Part shown: piece after piece, positions 8,507 through 18,188 of the stretch
Layout of the letters: each line of letters begins with the position of its first letter
Numbering within the stretch: position 1 is the first letter of the stretch
Source of the DNA: Chthonobacter rhizosphaerae
GTDB lineage: Bacteria > Pseudomonadota > Alphaproteobacteria > Rhizobiales > Pleomorphomonadaceae
Assembly (NCBI RefSeq): GCF_013839525.1
Contig: NZ_JACDIS010000016.1
Coordinates: forward strand, 1 to 64,000
DNA length: 64,000 nucleotides
Direction of reading: 5' to 3'
Program-made: the position numbers and the translations under genes
Notes under the pieces: model-generated
The model's input: only the letters and a program-made list of their open reading frames with translations
What the model was told of the DNA's origin: nothing
Databases searched by the model: none

Positions 8507-9676
8507 TCAGGTCTTCAGGACCACCTTGATGCACCCGTCCTCCTTGTCCCGGAACGCCTTGTACATGTCCGGGCCCTTGTCGAGCGGCACCGTGTGGGTG
8601 ATCACGAAGGACGGGTCGATCTTGCCCTCCTCGATCATCCGCAGGAGATCGTGGATGTAGCGGTTCACGTGGGTCTGCCCCATCCGGATGGTCAGGCCCT
8701 TGTTCATGGCCGCGCCGAACGGCAGCTTGTCCACGAGCCCGCCGTAGACGCCCGGGACGGACAGGACGCCCGCCGGCCGGCAGAGGTACATCATCTCGCG
8801 CAGCACGTGCGGCCGGTCGCTCTCCAGCATCACGGCCTGCTTGGCGCGGTCGACCATGCTGTCGATGGAGCGCGAGGCGTGCGCCTCCATGCCGACCGCG
8901 TCGATGCACTTCTCCGGACCCTTGCGGTCGGTCAGCTCGTCGATGCGCTCGACCACGCTCTCCTCGTCGAAGTTGATCGTGATGGCGCCGCCGGCCCGCG
9001 CCATGGACAGGCGCTCCGGCACGTTGTCGATCGCGATCACCTGCTTGGCGCCGAGGAGGATCGCCGAGCGGATCGCCATCTGGCCCACCGGGCCGGCGCC
9101 CCAGATCGCCACCGTGTCCGTCGGCTCGATGTCGCACTGGACGGCCGCCTGCCAGCCGGTCGGGAAGATGTCCGTCAGGAACAGCACCTGCTCGTCGGAG
9201 AGGCTCGACGGCACCTTCACCGGCCCGGCGTCGGCGAACGGCACGCGCACGTACTCGGCCTGCCCGCCCGGATAGCCGCCGGTCAGGTGCGTGTAGCCGA
9301 AGAGGCCCGCCGTCGTGCGGCCGAACGCCTTCTCGGCGAGGTCCTTGTTGCGGTTGGTCCGCTCGCAGACGGAGAAGTTGCCCCGCTTGCACTGGTCGCA
9401 CTCGCCGCAGATGATCGTGAACGGCACCACGATCCGGTCGCCGACCTTCAGCTTCTTGTTGTCGCGCCCCACCTCCATCACTTCGCCCATGAACTCGTGG
9501 CCCATGATGTCGCCGGACTTCATGCCCGGCACGAAGCCGTCGTAGAGGTGCAGGTCGGAGCCGCAGATGGCGCAGCTCGACACCTTGATGATGACGTCGC
9601 GCCCGTCCTCGATCCGCGGATCCGGGACGCTCTCGCAGCGGATGTCCTTCTTGCCGTGCCAGACGAGGGCCTTCAT
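8507..9676 (-). CDS. zinc-dependent alcohol/formaldehyde dehydrogenase-type MDR oxidoreductase
   Basis: A 389-residue medium-chain dehydrogenase. Catalytic zinc ligands appear as Cys38 in AICGSDLH, the GHEFMG motif, and a later aspartate near [10 protein letters not shown]. The structural zinc loop is [15 protein letters not shown]. The NAD(P) site reads [15 protein letters not shown]. The long form with the [21 protein letters not shown] segment matches the glutathione-independent formaldehyde dehydrogenase / threonine-dehydrogenase-like subgroup. GAAGGAG precedes the ATG at 9676. It heads a two-gene unit with the DUF4267-like protein. The substrate is not determinable; aldehyde or alcohol stress detoxification is the family-based guess. 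Confidence 0.92.
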   Translation of the reverse strand: MKALVWHGKKDIRCESVPDPRIEDGRDVIIKVSSCAICGSDLHLYDGFVPGMKSGDIMGHEFMGEVMEVGRDNKKLKVGDRIVVPFTIICGECDQCKRGNFSVCERTNRNKDLAEKAFGRTTAGLFGYTHLTGGYPGGQAEYVRVPFADAGPVKVPSSLSDEQVLFLTDIFPTGWQAAVQCDIEPTDTVAIWGAGPVGQMAIRSAILLGAKQVIAIDNVPERLSMARAGGAITINFDEESVVERIDELTDRKGPEKCIDAVGMEAHASRSIDSMVDRAKQAVMLESDRPHVLREMMYLCRPAGVLSVPGVYGGLVDKLPFGAAMNKGLTIRMGQTHVNRYIHDLLRMIEEGKIDPSFVITHTVPLDKGPDMYKAFRDKEDGCIKVVLKT

Positions 9677-9857
9677 GGGGCGGATCTCCTTCTTCCTCGG
9701 GGGGACGCCGCTGGGGCATCATTCACTCCGAGCACAAAGGTCCGGCGCCGTCGTTCGTTCCCGCTCCGGGGTCGAATTTGATCGCCTCGCCAAGGGCTTG
9801 GCTCAAGCTCCAGGCGGCCGGGAAGCCCGGCCGCCGCGTCGCCGATCGCGCCCCTGT

Positions 9858-10742
9858 TCAGGCCGCGAAGGCCGCCTTGTGGGCCGTCAGGAAATCCCGC
9901 AGCCGCTCCGGCTCCCGGCCGGTCAGCCGCTTCACCGTGTCGGTCACCGTGCCGGCGCGCCCGAGCCGGGTGTTGGTGTCGAACGTCACCACCAGGTCCA
10001 CCACGAACGGCGGCAGGCCCGCGGCGGTGAGCCCGGCCCGGAGATCGTCGTCGCTCACGTCCACCACCGCCAGCCGCCGGCCGGTGATCTCCGTCACCAG
10101 CGCGGCGATCTCCGCCTTGGTCAGCGCCTCCGGGCCGGAGACCTCCTCCACGGTCGAGGCCGTCGTGTCCGCCGTCAGCGCCGCCGCCGCCACCCGGGCG
10201 CAATCCGCCCGCGACACGTCGGCGAGCCGGCCCGCTCCGGCCGCCGACACCCACTGGCCGCTCTGAAGCGCCTGGGGCAGCGAACCGACGAGGTTCTCGA
10301 AATACCAGTGGTTCCGCAGGATGGTGTGCGGCAGGCCGCTCGCCCGGATCGCCTCCTCGGTGCCCCAGTGATCACCCGCGAAGGACACCGGCGAGCCCGG
10401 CTCCGGCTGCGGCATGGACGTGTAGATCACGTGGCCCACCCCGGCCGCCTTCGCCGCCGCGACGGCCGCCTTCTGCTGGGCGAGCCGCTGGCCCGGCACC
10501 GCGATGGCGTCCGTGGAGACGATCAGCAGCCGGTCCACCCCCTGGAACGCCGCCTCCAGCGACGCCGGATCGTCGAAGTCCGCCCGGCGCGTCTCGACAC
10601 CGCGCGCGGCATGGTCCGCGAGCTTGGACGGATCGCGGCTCGCCGCGACGATCCGGTCGCCGCCGGGCGAGGCGAGAAGCGCGTCGAGGACGAGGCGGCC
10701 GAACTGGCCTGAGGCGCCGGTGACGAGAAGGGTGCGCGACAT
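9858..10742 (-). CDS. qorB: NAD(P)H:quinone oxidoreductase, QorB/YtfG-type SDR
   Basis: A 294-residue atypical SDR of the NmrA-like group. It begins with LLVTGASGQFGRLVLDALL (NADP-binding), then VDRLLIVST, and has the QorB-type segments HVIYTSMPQP, GDHWGTEEAIRASGLPHTILRNHWYFEN and SRADCARVAAAAL. It reduces quinones with NADPH in E. coli. The divergent neighbour is an HxlR-family regulator, the same arrangement as E. coli qorB-ytfH, and an inverted repeat lies between them. Redox or electrophile control of the pair is inferred. Confidence 0.9.
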   Translation of the reverse strand: MSRTLLVTGASGQFGRLVLDALLASPGGDRIVAASRDPSKLADHAARGVETRRADFDDPASLEAAFQGVDRLLIVSTDAIAVPGQRLAQQKAAVAAAKAAGVGHVIYTSMPQPEPGSPVSFAGDHWGTEEAIRASGLPHTILRNHWYFENLVGSLPQALQSGQWVSAAGAGRLADVSRADCARVAAAALTADTTASTVEEVSGPEALTKAEIAALVTEITGRRLAVVDVSDDDLRAGLTAAGLPPFVVDLVVTFDTNTRLGRAGTVTDTVKRLTGREPERLRDFLTAHKAAFAA

Positions 10743-10802
10743 GGGTGGGAGGCTCCGGGCTGGGGGCGCCGGACACCGCCCGTCGCACCCTTGAGAAAAA
10801 GA

Positions 10803-10823
10803 CTGGTCTCAAATCGAGACCAG
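10803..10823. promoter_or_regulatory. inverted repeat between qorB and hxlR, candidate HxlR operator
   Basis: Perfect 8-base arms CTGGTCTC and GAGACCAG flank a 5-base spacer. The dyad sits in the 165-base divergent gap, about 60 bases upstream of qorB and 85 bases upstream of the regulator gene. Such a dyad is the expected target of a dimeric HxlR protein, but binding is not shown by sequence. Confidence 0.6.
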
Positions 10824-10907
10824 GTCTATTTCTGTCATCGCCCGAGCGGCCGCAAGACGGCAGCTTTCCCGCCCATAGGCACACCGACGTAACCAGGACA
10901 CGGCCCC

Positions 10908-11300
10908 ATGAGCGCTCTCGCCGACCCGGACCGGAAGGACCTGCGGCCCTCCGCGGGCTTCGACCCCGGCCAGTGTCCCGTCCGCGACGTCCTCGACCGC
11001 ATCGGCGACAAGTGGAGCACGCTCCTCGTCCTCACCCTGTCCGACGGCCCGCTCCGCTTCGGCGCGCTCCGGCGCGCGGTGCCGGACATTTCCCAGCGCA
11101 TGCTCACCCAGACCCTGCGCGACCTTCAGCGCGACGGCCTGATCAGCCGCCACGTTTTCCCTACGCAGCCGCCGGCCGTGGAATACCGCCTCACGCCGCT
11201 CGGCCGCTCCATTCTGGCGCCGCTCTCGGCGCTCACCCGTTGGGCGGACGACCACCACGGCGAGATCCGCCAGGCCCGCGCCGCCTTCGACGCGGGCTGA
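10908..11300 (+). CDS. HxlR family winged-helix transcriptional regulator
   Basis: A 130-residue DNA-binding protein. It shows the HxlR layout: a conserved cysteine in [16 protein letters not shown], then [37 protein letters not shown] (helix-turn-helix), the wing [24 protein letters not shown], and a C-terminal dimer helix. The N-terminal Cys matches the redox-sensing residue of YodB/HypR-type members. It probably represses the divergent qorB and itself through the dyad at 10803-10823. Confidence 0.92.
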   Translation: MSALADPDRKDLRPSAGFDPGQCPVRDVLDRIGDKWSTLLVLTLSDGPLRFGALRRAVPDISQRMLTQTLRDLQRDGLISRHVFPTQPPAVEYRLTPLGRSILAPLSALTRWADDHHGEIRQARAAFDAG

Positions 11301-11413
11301 CGTCGCCGGCGATCCCGGGATAGGGGAGGGGGCGCCCGCGTCAGCGCCGCCCCCGGCCATCGGACCCGACCCATCTCCGCGTGCCGAGCGGACGAGGCCG
11401 CGAACCCCGGCGC

Positions 11414-11626
11414 TCACGCGCCGCCAAGCGCCGTCCACGTCTCCCGCGACACCGGCCACATCTCCTTCGTGTCCGTGTGTTCCACGTAGAAGAGATCGCC
11501 GCCGGCCTGCCAGTCGTCCGCGTCCAGGTGGTTCATGCTGCCGAGCGCCAGCTTGCCGCTCTCGTGGAGCGCCCGCAGCGTCGTCTTCTGGCCGTCGGCC
11601 ATCACCGGATCATCCAGTCCGCGCAT
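11414..11626 (-). CDS. hypothetical 70-residue protein
   Basis: A short acidic protein beginning MRGLDDPVMADGQKTTLRAL and ending MWPVSRETWTALGGA. GGGAGGGG sits a few bases before the ATG at 11626, which decides the start (the frame is open to 11698). No signal peptide or membrane segment is visible and I do not recognise a family. It has typical high-GC codon use for the window, which supports it being real. Confidence 0.55.
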   Translation of the reverse strand: MRGLDDPVMADGQKTTLRALHESGKLALGSMNHLDADDWQAGGDLFYVEHTDTKEMWPVSRETWTALGGA

Positions 11627-11755
11627 CGTCCCCTCCCGGTCGGCCCCCCGGGGCCCAACCCACGCCTCGGCCTCAGCGTTCCCGAACGGCCGGACCACCC
11701 GGCGTCATGGTCGGCTCCAGGCCGACCACCGATGCATTCGGCCCTCGGCGACCCG

Positions 11756-12442
11756 TCACACGCCCGCTTCCGGCTCCAGCGGCGCCGGCCCGGACAGCAC
11801 CACCACGGAGGTCCGCACCGGCACGCGGCGGTGCAGGTCGATGATGTCCTGGTTGAACAGCCGGATGCAGCCGCTCGACACCGACCGGCCGATGCTGTCC
11901 GGCTCGTTGGTGCCGTGGATGCGATAGAGCGTGTCGCGGCCGTCCCGGTAGAGATACAGCGCCCGCGCGCCGAGCGGGTTTCGCAGCCCGCCCTCCAGGC
12001 CGTCCTTGAACGGGCCGTAGCGCTCCGGCTCCAGGGAGATCATGTTCGGCGTCGGGGTCCAGCGGGGCCATTCGGCCTTGCGCCCGACGATCGCCTCGCC
12101 CTGGTAGTCGAACCCGGCCTTGCCCACGCCGCAGCCGTATCGCAGCGCCGTCCCGCCTTCCTGCACCAGGAACAGGAACCGGTCGGACGGGCTCACCACG
12201 ATCGACCCCGGCCGGCCCGGTCCCGAATAGGTCACCACCTGCCTGAGGAATCGCGGGTCGATTCGGCTGACGTCGATCGCCGGCACCGGGAAGGGCTCGT
12301 CCGGAATCGCCGCGTACATGGCCACGTAGGCCGGGTCCACCCGCGGCGTCTGCGGCACCGGGCTCGCCATGCGGCCGGACGCGCAGGCGGCGAGGGTGAA
12401 CGGCATTCCGGCGACGAACGCGCGGCGGCTGAGGGTGGACAT
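11756..12442 (-). CDS. L,D-transpeptidase (YkuD domain), Tat/lipoprotein-type secretion signal
   Basis: A periplasmic peptidoglycan cross-linking enzyme, or an enzyme attaching proteins to peptidoglycan, 228 residues. The N-terminus SRRAFVAGMPFTLAAC combines a twin-arginine signal with a lipobox, giving a possible lipidated Cys20. The YkuD catalytic motif is intact: His176 in RIHGTNEP and SVSSGCIRL with Cys192 and Arg194. IVVSPSDRFLFLV and GCGVGKAGF are typical of the ErfK/YbiS subgroup. It stands alone between the small hypothetical gene and the ftsK upstream gap. Confidence 0.93.
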   Translation of the reverse strand: MSTLSRRAFVAGMPFTLAACASGRMASPVPQTPRVDPAYVAMYAAIPDEPFPVPAIDVSRIDPRFLRQVVTYSGPGRPGSIVVSPSDRFLFLVQEGGTALRYGCGVGKAGFDYQGEAIVGRKAEWPRWTPTPNMISLEPERYGPFKDGLEGGLRNPLGARALYLYRDGRDTLYRIHGTNEPDSIGRSVSSGCIRLFNQDIIDLHRRVPVRTSVVVLSGPAPLEPEAGV

Positions 12443-12848
12443 CGGACGAACCTTTTCTCTTCCAGGGGAAACGAAACCGCTTCTAACGGGCCGAATGTGA
12501 CCGCACCTTGGTCCCCGTCGGGCGACCGTGCGGCCTGAAGCTTCCGCCCGTGCTTCGTGCCTCGGCGTGGCGTCGCCGCAACAGGGGCCGCCGTCGCCCC
12601 GGATCTCGGCCGAAGCGTCGGCGCAACACCCGCCGGCGAACCTGTGCGGCCGTCATGCGCGGCCCCGTCGTCAAGCCCGCCGCGGTCGCGGATTTCCTCG
12701 GTTTTCCATGGCTTTCCACAGTTTTCTGGAATCCGGGTCGCAGCGCCGTTCGGGGCTTCTCCTCACACTTCGTTAACCCTGCGCTTCGTATTCGAATGGG
12801 GGTGACGAACACGGCGGACGGCTAGGTCCGAAGAGGCTCCGATTGACG
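12443..12848. other. gene-free gap upstream of the FtsK gene
   Basis: This divergent region between the L,D-transpeptidase and the translocase gene holds no convincing gene; open frames in several phases lack ribosome binding sites and family features. A single DnaA-box-like CTTTCCACA is at 12712-12720, which is not enough to suggest an origin. AT-richer sequence near 12690-12800 probably contains the ftsK promoter. Confidence 0.55.
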
Positions 12849-15506
12849 ATGCGATCTGCGGCGCGACCCCCCATGGGCTCCCCTGACAAGACCCCCGCGA
12901 ACTCCCCTGGCGCGGCGGCGTCCGGCGTCCGTCCGGGCGGCGGTCCGGTGGCGCGCCCGCCGGAATCGCACCACGAGCGCGCCACGCTGCGCCAGGACCC
13001 GCGCGCCGGCACCTCCCACCAGACGCCGGTGCCGGTCCACGAGATCGTGGCGGCCACGTTCGAGGAGATCGCGGTGCCGAGCTGGTTCCAGCCGTTCATC
13101 GCCGTGCCGAACGTCCGCTTCACCCGCACGCCCGACGTGCTGCGCCGCCGCCGGGCCGGGCAGGACGCCCCGGACGGCGAGCCGGAGGCCGCCGACGGCG
13201 AAGACCCGGCGTCTGCGGCCGCTGAGGTCCAGGCCTCCGCGCCCGCCGTCCGGCCGGACGCCGCCCCGTCCACGCCCGCCGTTCCCGCGGCCGGCAGGCC
13301 GTCGCCCGCCGCACGGCCCGGCGCCGAGGCTCCGGCCGGCCGCGCGGCCTTCGGCCCCGCCGCCCCCGGCCCGCTGCCCGGACTGAGAGCCGCCGGCCCC
13401 ACCTCGCCGATCACCGCGCGCCCCGCCCAGCCCGTCGCCGCCCGCCCGGCCGAGCCCGATCCGGCGCCCGCTGCCCCCGACTTCCGCCCCCCGGCCGCCG
13501 CGCCGCTGGCGGTCCGTCCGCGCGCCGTCGTGCCGCCGAAGACGGCTCGCCCGGCTCCCGTCGCCGAAGCGCCCGCGTCCGTCCGCCAGCAGGCGCCCGC
13601 CGTCGAGGCCGCGTCCGCGCCGTGGGACGACGAGGAGGAGACGCCCGTTCTCCCGGACGAGATCCTGCTCGCCGAGACCAACATCCTCGGCCTCACCAGC
13701 ATGCCCGCCATCCGGGCCACCGCCGTCTTCGCCTGGCCGGCCTATGATCCGGTGCCGGACGAGGTCGGCGTTGCGAGCGAGCCCGCTTACGAGTGGGTCG
13801 ATTCCGACGAGGCCGAAGCCGTCGAGGTGTCCGTCGAGCCGACCGGCGTCGAAGCCGAGCCGGCCGACGCCTTCGAGGCCGCTTCCGCCGAGGACGCCGA
13901 ACCCGTCGACGTCATCGCGCCGGACTACGCCGTGCCGGACGTGGTCGGCCCCGACCAGTACGGCTACGAGCTGCCGCCGCTCGCGCTCCTCACCGATCCG
14001 CCGAACCAGGAGCCGTCCTTCGACGTCTCGGCCGAATTCCTGGACAAGAATTCGCTCCTTCTCCAGCAGACGCTGCACGACTTCGGCGTGCGCGGCGAGA
14101 TCATCGACGCCAGCCCCGGCCCGGTCGTGACCCTCTACGAGCTGGAGCCGGCTCCCGGCACCAAGTCGAGCCGCGTCATCTCGCTCTCCAGCGACATCTC
14201 CCGCTCCATGAGCGCCATCTCGGCCCGCGTGGCCGTGGTGGAGGGTCGCAACGTCATCGGCATCGAACTGCCGAACGCCCGGCGCGAGACCGTCTGGCTC
14301 CGCGAACTCCTCGCCAGCCACGATTTCGCGGAGGCCCGCGCCAAGCTCGGCATCTGCCTCGGCAAGACCATCGGCGGCGACCCGGTCATCGCGGACCTCG
14401 CCCGCATGCCGCACCTGCTCGTCGCCGGCACCACCGGCTCGGGCAAGTCGGTCGCCATCAACACCATGATCCTGTCGCTCCTCTACCGGCTGAAGCCGGA
14501 GGAATGCCGCCTGATCATGATCGACCCCAAGATGCTGGAGCTCTCCGTCTACGAGGGCATCCCCCACCTCCTCACCCCCGTGGTGACCGATCCGCGCAAG
14601 GCGGTCGTCGCCCTCAAGTGGGCGGTGCGCGAGATGGAGGACCGGTACAAGAAGATGTCCCGTCTCGCCGTGCGCAACATCGACGGCTTCAACGCCCGCA
14701 TGGTGGAGGCGCGCGCCCGGCATGCCGCGCTCGTGGCCGCCGGCCGCGACGAGGAGGCGGAGACCTTCGCCGAGGAGATGGAGGGCATGACGCCGCTGCC
14801 CTACATCGTCGTCATCGTGGACGAGATGGCCGACCTCATGATGGTCGCCGGCAAGGACATCGAGGGCGCCATCCAGCGCCTCGCCCAGATGGCCCGCGCC
14901 GCCGGCATCCACCTCATCATGGCCACCCAGCGCCCGTCGGTGGACGTCATCACCGGCACCATCAAGGCCAACTTCCCGACCCGGATCTCCTTCCAGGTCA
15001 CGTCCAAGATCGACAGCCGGACCATCCTCGGCGAGATGGGCGCCGAACAGCTCCTCGGCCAGGGCGACATGCTCTACATGGCCGGCGGCGGCCGCATCAC
15101 CCGCGTCCACGGCCCGTTCGTCTCCGACCAGGAGGTGGAGAAGGTGGTGGCGCACCTGAAGGTCCAGGGCCGGCCGGAATACCTCGACGCCGTCACCGCG
15201 AGCGACGAGGCCGCGGGCCCGCCGCCCGCTCCCAAGGGCGGCGGCGACACCCCGGTGATGGACGCCGGCGAGTTCACCCTGACGCCCGAGGAGGTCGGCG
15301 GCGACCTCTACGCCCAGGCGGTCGCCCTCGTCCTGCGCGACCGCAAGGCGTCCACGTCCTACGTCCAGCGGCGGCTCCAGATCGGCTACAACCGCGCCGC
15401 CTCGCTGATGGAGCAGATGGAGAAGGAAGGCATCGTCGGGCAGGCGAACCACGCCGGCAAGCGCGAGATCTTCGGCATCGGCCACTCCGCCCACGACGAC
15501 GACTGA
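12849..15506 (+). CDS. ftsK: FtsK/SpoIIIE-type DNA translocase without membrane segments
   Basis: An 885-residue ATP-driven DNA pump. Residues 1-385 are Pro/Ala/Glu-rich and look disordered, with no membrane helix, unlike canonical FtsK with four. From about 386 the conserved motor follows: an alpha domain ([29 protein letters not shown]), Walker A GTTGSGKS at 527-534, Walker [12 protein letters not shown] with D658-E659, and [22 protein letters not shown]-terminal winged-helix gamma domain (about 817-885, [20 protein letters not shown]) reads polarity sequences. An upstream in-frame TTG at 12843 is an alternative start. The soluble form suggests a second, membrane-bound FtsK elsewhere. Confidence 0.93.
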   Translation: MRSAARPPMGSPDKTPANSPGAAASGVRPGGGPVARPPESHHERATLRQDPRAGTSHQTPVPVHEIVAATFEEIAVPSWFQPFIAVPNVRFTRTPDVLRRRRAGQDAPDGEPEAADGEDPASAAAEVQASAPAVRPDAAPSTPAVPAAGRPSPAARPGAEAPAGRAAFGPAAPGPLPGLRAAGPTSPITARPAQPVAARPAEPDPAPAAPDFRPPAAAPLAVRPRAVVPPKTARPAPVAEAPASVRQQAPAVEAASAPWDDEEETPVLPDEILLAETNILGLTSMPAIRATAVFAWPAYDPVPDEVGVASEPAYEWVDSDEAEAVEVSVEPTGVEAEPADAFEAASAEDAEPVDVIAPDYAVPDVVGPDQYGYELPPLALLTDPPNQEPSFDVSAEFLDKNSLLLQQTLHDFGVRGEIIDASPGPVVTLYELEPAPGTKSSRVISLSSDISRSMSAISARVAVVEGRNVIGIELPNARRETVWLRELLASHDFAEARAKLGICLGKTIGGDPVIADLARMPHLLVAGTTGSGKSVAINTMILSLLYRLKPEECRLIMIDPKMLELSVYEGIPHLLTPVVTDPRKAVVALKWAVREMEDRYKKMSRLAVRNIDGFNARMVEARARHAALVAAGRDEEAETFAEEMEGMTPLPYIVVIVDEMADLMMVAGKDIEGAIQRLAQMARAAGIHLIMATQRPSVDVITGTIKANFPTRISFQVTSKIDSRTILGEMGAEQLLGQGDMLYMAGGGRITRVHGPFVSDQEVEKVVAHLKVQGRPEYLDAVTASDEAAGPPPAPKGGGDTPVMDAGEFTLTPEEVGGDLYAQAVALVLRDRKASTSYVQRRLQIGYNRAASLMEQMEKEGIVGQANHAGKREIFGIGHSAHDDD

Positions 15507-15701
15507 CGGCCGGGCGCGGCCGGCGACGACAGCCGGCGACGGCGAAATCCCGACGGGCGGCGCTGATGCGTCGCCCGTCATCGTTCGTGCAGGAACGCTC
15601 GCCCGTGTCTCTCGTTCTGCTCGTTCGCGGACCGCAGCCGCGCGCCGACGCCCGTCGTCGGTCGCCGGGGCGGTCCGCCGCCAGCATGGAGCCGTCCCGT
15701 C

Positions 15702-16295
15702 GTGACCACAAAGCCCGCCCCCCACCATCCGACCTTCGAGACGCTGGAACCCGACGGCCTCACGCCGGTGCTCGACCGCAACATCGAAATGCTCCGCCGC
15801 CGCCGCGCCGAGGAGCAGCGGAACGCCGGCGTCCAGGAGCGGATCGCCGAGGCGGTCACCCGCTTCACCGGCAGCATGATGTTCGTCTACATCCACCTCG
15901 TCATCGTGGCGCTCTGGGTGGCGGTGAACCTCGGCATGGTGCCGGGCGTGCCGGCCTTCGACGAAACCTTCGTGATCCTGGCCACCTCCGCGTCCGTGGA
16001 GGCCATCTTCCTCTCCACCTTCGTGCTGATCAGCCAGAACCGCGCCGCCGCCGCCGCCGACCGCCGCGCCGACCTCGACCTGCAGATCAACCTTCTCGCC
16101 GAGCACGAGGTGACCAAGCTCATCTCGCTCACCCGCGCCATCGCCCAGCGGCTCGGCGTGGAGGAGGCCGCCGATCCCGGCCTGCCGGAACTGGAGCGCA
16201 ACGTCGCCCCGGAGAAGGTCCTCGACCAGCTGGAGGAGCGTCTCGCCGACCCGACCGCCGACGACCGGACGCCCGAGCCCGCCGTCACCCGCTGA
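15702..16295 (+). CDS. DUF1003 family membrane protein
   Basis: A 197-residue inner-membrane protein. It contains the DUF1003 pattern: TRFTGSMMFVYIHLVIVALW (first helix), then EAIFLSTFVLISQNR (second helix) and DRRADLDLQINLLAEHEVTKL. A charged C-terminal tail follows. It begins with GTG at 15702; upstream frames give no better start. Function is unknown in the family. Position: 195 bases after ftsK on the same strand, converging on the GlsB-type gene. Confidence 0.88.
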   Translation: MTTKPAPHHPTFETLEPDGLTPVLDRNIEMLRRRRAEEQRNAGVQERIAEAVTRFTGSMMFVYIHLVIVALWVAVNLGMVPGVPAFDETFVILATSASVEAIFLSTFVLISQNRAAAAADRRADLDLQINLLAEHEVTKLISLTRAIAQRLGVEEAADPGLPELERNVAPEKVLDQLEERLADPTADDRTPEPAVTR

Positions 16296-16347
16296 CCACC
16301 GCGCCGGCCGGTCGCCGAGTCGCCCGCGTGGTCACCCCGAAACGACA

Positions 16348-16373
16348 ATGGCCGGACGATCCCGTCCGGCCAT
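16348..16373. terminator. bidirectional hairpin between DUF1003 and GlsB genes
   Basis: A perfect 11-bp stem ATGGCCGGACG / CGTCCGGCCAT with a 4-base loop ATCC sits in the 111-base convergent gap. Neither side has a long T run, but the location and stability fit a shared terminator. Confidence 0.6.
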
Positions 16374-16406
16374 GCGCATTCGTTCGGTCGCCCGTCCGGG
16401 CTGACG

Positions 16407-16676
16407 TCAGAGGCGGGTGGTCGTGCGCCGGCGGCCCGCGATCATGCCCCAGATGGCCAGCACCACGATCGCGCCCACGATCGCCCCGATGAAGCCGGCG
16501 CCGTCGTTGGGTCCGTACCAGCCGAGCGCCCGGCCGAGGAAGGTCGCCACGAAGGCGCCGATGATGCCGAGGATGGTGGTGAGGATGAAGCCCTTCGGCT
16601 CGTTGTCGCCCGGCATGATGAACTTGGCGATGACGCCGGCGATGAAGCCGATGATGATGGTCCAGATGATGCTCAT
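16407..16676 (-). CDS. GlsB/YeaQ/YmgE-type stress-response membrane protein
   Basis: An 89-residue, three-helix inner-membrane protein of the transglycosylase-associated (GlsB/YeaQ/YmgE) family. Family wording is clear: IIGFIAGVIAKFIMPG, GFILTTILGIIGAFVATFLG, GAIVGAIVVLAIWGMI. GGGAGAG precedes the ATG at 16676. It is usually induced by stress in other bacteria; no regulator site is evident here. Confidence 0.9.
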   Translation of the reverse strand: MSIIWTIIIGFIAGVIAKFIMPGDNEPKGFILTTILGIIGAFVATFLGRALGWYGPNDGAGFIGAIVGAIVVLAIWGMIAGRRRTTTRL

Positions 16677-16903
16677 AAGTGCTCTCCCGATCTCCGCTCT
16701 GAAGCCGTCCCCACCGGGTCCGCAGGACACCGGAGACGGGCCTCCGGCCCCGGACCGGCCGGGCCGCGGGACGAAGGCCGCGTCCGGCCGGGCGGTCGGC
16801 CCGGCCGGCTAGCGCTCATCGCCCAACGGGAGAGCGTCCTCCAAGGTTTCAAGAATTCGGGGTTTCGCCGTCTCGGACCTCCGCTCGGGGCGCGGGCGCG
16901 CCG

Positions 16904-17164
16904 TCAGGCGCCGCAGCACGCCTCCAGCGAGCGCATCGCCCCGTCGAATGCCCGCGCGGGCCGGGCGGCGCCGTCCGGCCTCGGCGCGGCGGCCACGCCG
17001 CCCGCCGCCACCTTGCCGGCGCGGCGCCTGGCCGCGATGCGGTTCATCAGGGCGCGCACGTCGCCGGGCTCCACGCCGTCGCTCGCCATCACGAGGCGCA
17101 CGATCGGCTCGTCCAGGAGGTCGGTGAGGGTCGGCTCGAAGATGGTGTCGACGGCTCGGTACAT
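16904..17164 (-). CDS. hypothetical 86-residue protein
   Basis: A small soluble protein starting MYRAVDTIFEPTLTDLLDEP, with an Ala/Arg-rich middle and a C-terminal Cys-Cys pair (EACCGA). GAGGAGG precedes the ATG at 17164, which fixes the start. I do not recognise a domain. It is divergent from the TetR gene at 17353 across an AT-rich 188-base gap. Confidence 0.6.
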   Translation of the reverse strand: MYRAVDTIFEPTLTDLLDEPIVRLVMASDGVEPGDVRALMNRIAARRRAGKVAAGGVAAAPRPDGAARPARAFDGAMRSLEACCGA

Positions 17165-17352
17165 GGCAGGCCTCCTCGGGGTGCGGGTGTGGCGAATCGG
17201 CGGCGCCGCCGCTGCGGACCCCGGCGGCCCGCCGCGCCGCCGACGGCCGCGAACGATTTCTGTGTCACTCGATATATTAATGCTGTCCGACTTGTGCAGC
17301 CCCGTCAAGCCGTTTATTTAATGACCGATACAGAATTAAAGGAACCCGCCCC

Positions 17353-17970
17353 ATGGCTCCGCGCGGACGGCCCCGCGGCTTCGACCGAGACGACGCCCTC
17401 CTGAAGGCGATGGATCTGTTCTGGCGGCACGGCTACGAAGGCGTGTCGATCGCGGATCTCGCCGCCGGCATGGGGATTAACTCCCCCAGCCTCTACGCGG
17501 CCTTCGGCTCCAAGGAGACGCTCTTCTTCGAGGCGGTGCAGCGCTTCGGCGAGACCGCCGGCGACCGCATGCTGGCAGCCCTGTCCGACGCGCCCAGCGC
17601 CCGCGCCGGCATCGCCGCCATGCTCCGCTCCATGGCCGAGTGCGTCACCACCAGCGGCAAGCCCACCGGCTGCATGATCACCCTGGCGGCCACCAACTGC
17701 TCGCCCGCCAACGGGCGCGTGGAGGCCAAGCTCTGCGAAAACCGCCGCCGCACCGTGGATGCGCTTCGCGTGCGCCTCGTCCGCGCCGTGGAGGAGGGCG
17801 AACTCCCCGCCACCACCGACGTGCCGTCCCTCGCCACCTATTTCGCCACGGTCCTCAACGGCCTCTCCCTCCAGGCCCGCGACGGCGCCACCCGCTCCGA
17901 CCTCATGGCCTCCGTCGACCACGCCATGGCGGCCTTCGACCGCACCGCCCGCCTCAACGCCCCCGCCTGA
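17353..17970 (+). CDS. TetR family transcriptional regulator
   Basis: A 205-residue regulator with an N-terminal helix-turn-helix: GRPRGFDRDDALLKAMDLFW, then GYEGVSIADLAAGMGINSPS and LYAAFGSKETLF (about 4-57). The ligand domain carries TGCMITLAATNCS, typical of the TetR subgroup with a C-terminal TetR_C_16-like domain. Targets are likely itself and the divergent 86-residue gene, since both share the AT-rich gap 17165-17352. The ligand is unknown. Confidence 0.92.
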   Translation: MAPRGRPRGFDRDDALLKAMDLFWRHGYEGVSIADLAAGMGINSPSLYAAFGSKETLFFEAVQRFGETAGDRMLAALSDAPSARAGIAAMLRSMAECVTTSGKPTGCMITLAATNCSPANGRVEAKLCENRRRTVDALRVRLVRAVEEGELPATTDVPSLATYFATVLNGLSLQARDGATRSDLMASVDHAMAAFDRTARLNAPA

Positions 17971-18049
17971 CGCCCCCGGCATCCCCGACGCCCTGGCCCG
18001 AATCTCCTGGCATCCCAAACGCCTCTGGCCCGCATGCCCCTGAGGCGCC

Positions 18050-18120
18050 CGCGCCGTCATGGCCCGCGCAGTCCGACCATCCCCGACGTTCCGCGCCGTC
18101 ATGGTCCGCGCAGGCTGACC
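18050..18120. repeat. two near-identical 29-base direct repeats
   Basis: CGCGCCGTCATGGCCCGCGC... at 18050-18078 recurs at 18092-18120 with about three differences and a 42-base period. They lie in the 218-base gap between the TetR gene and the signal-peptide protein. No function is apparent. Confidence 0.45.
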
Positions 18121-18188
18121 ACCTACGCATTCTCCACCGCACGGAGCCCCGCCCCCTGGAGCCCCGCGCACGTGCACCTTGCCGCCCG

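Noticed and set aside
12712-12720. DnaA-box-like sequence suggesting a replication origin
   Set aside because: Only one imperfect box, with no cluster, no AT-rich unwinding region and no replication genes.
12822-16106. Very long open frame (1094 codons) on the minus strand
   Set aside because: It is the antisense shadow of ftsK and DUF1003. The translation is low complexity (His, Gly, Asp, Arg) with no family motifs, while the plus strand encodes clear domains.
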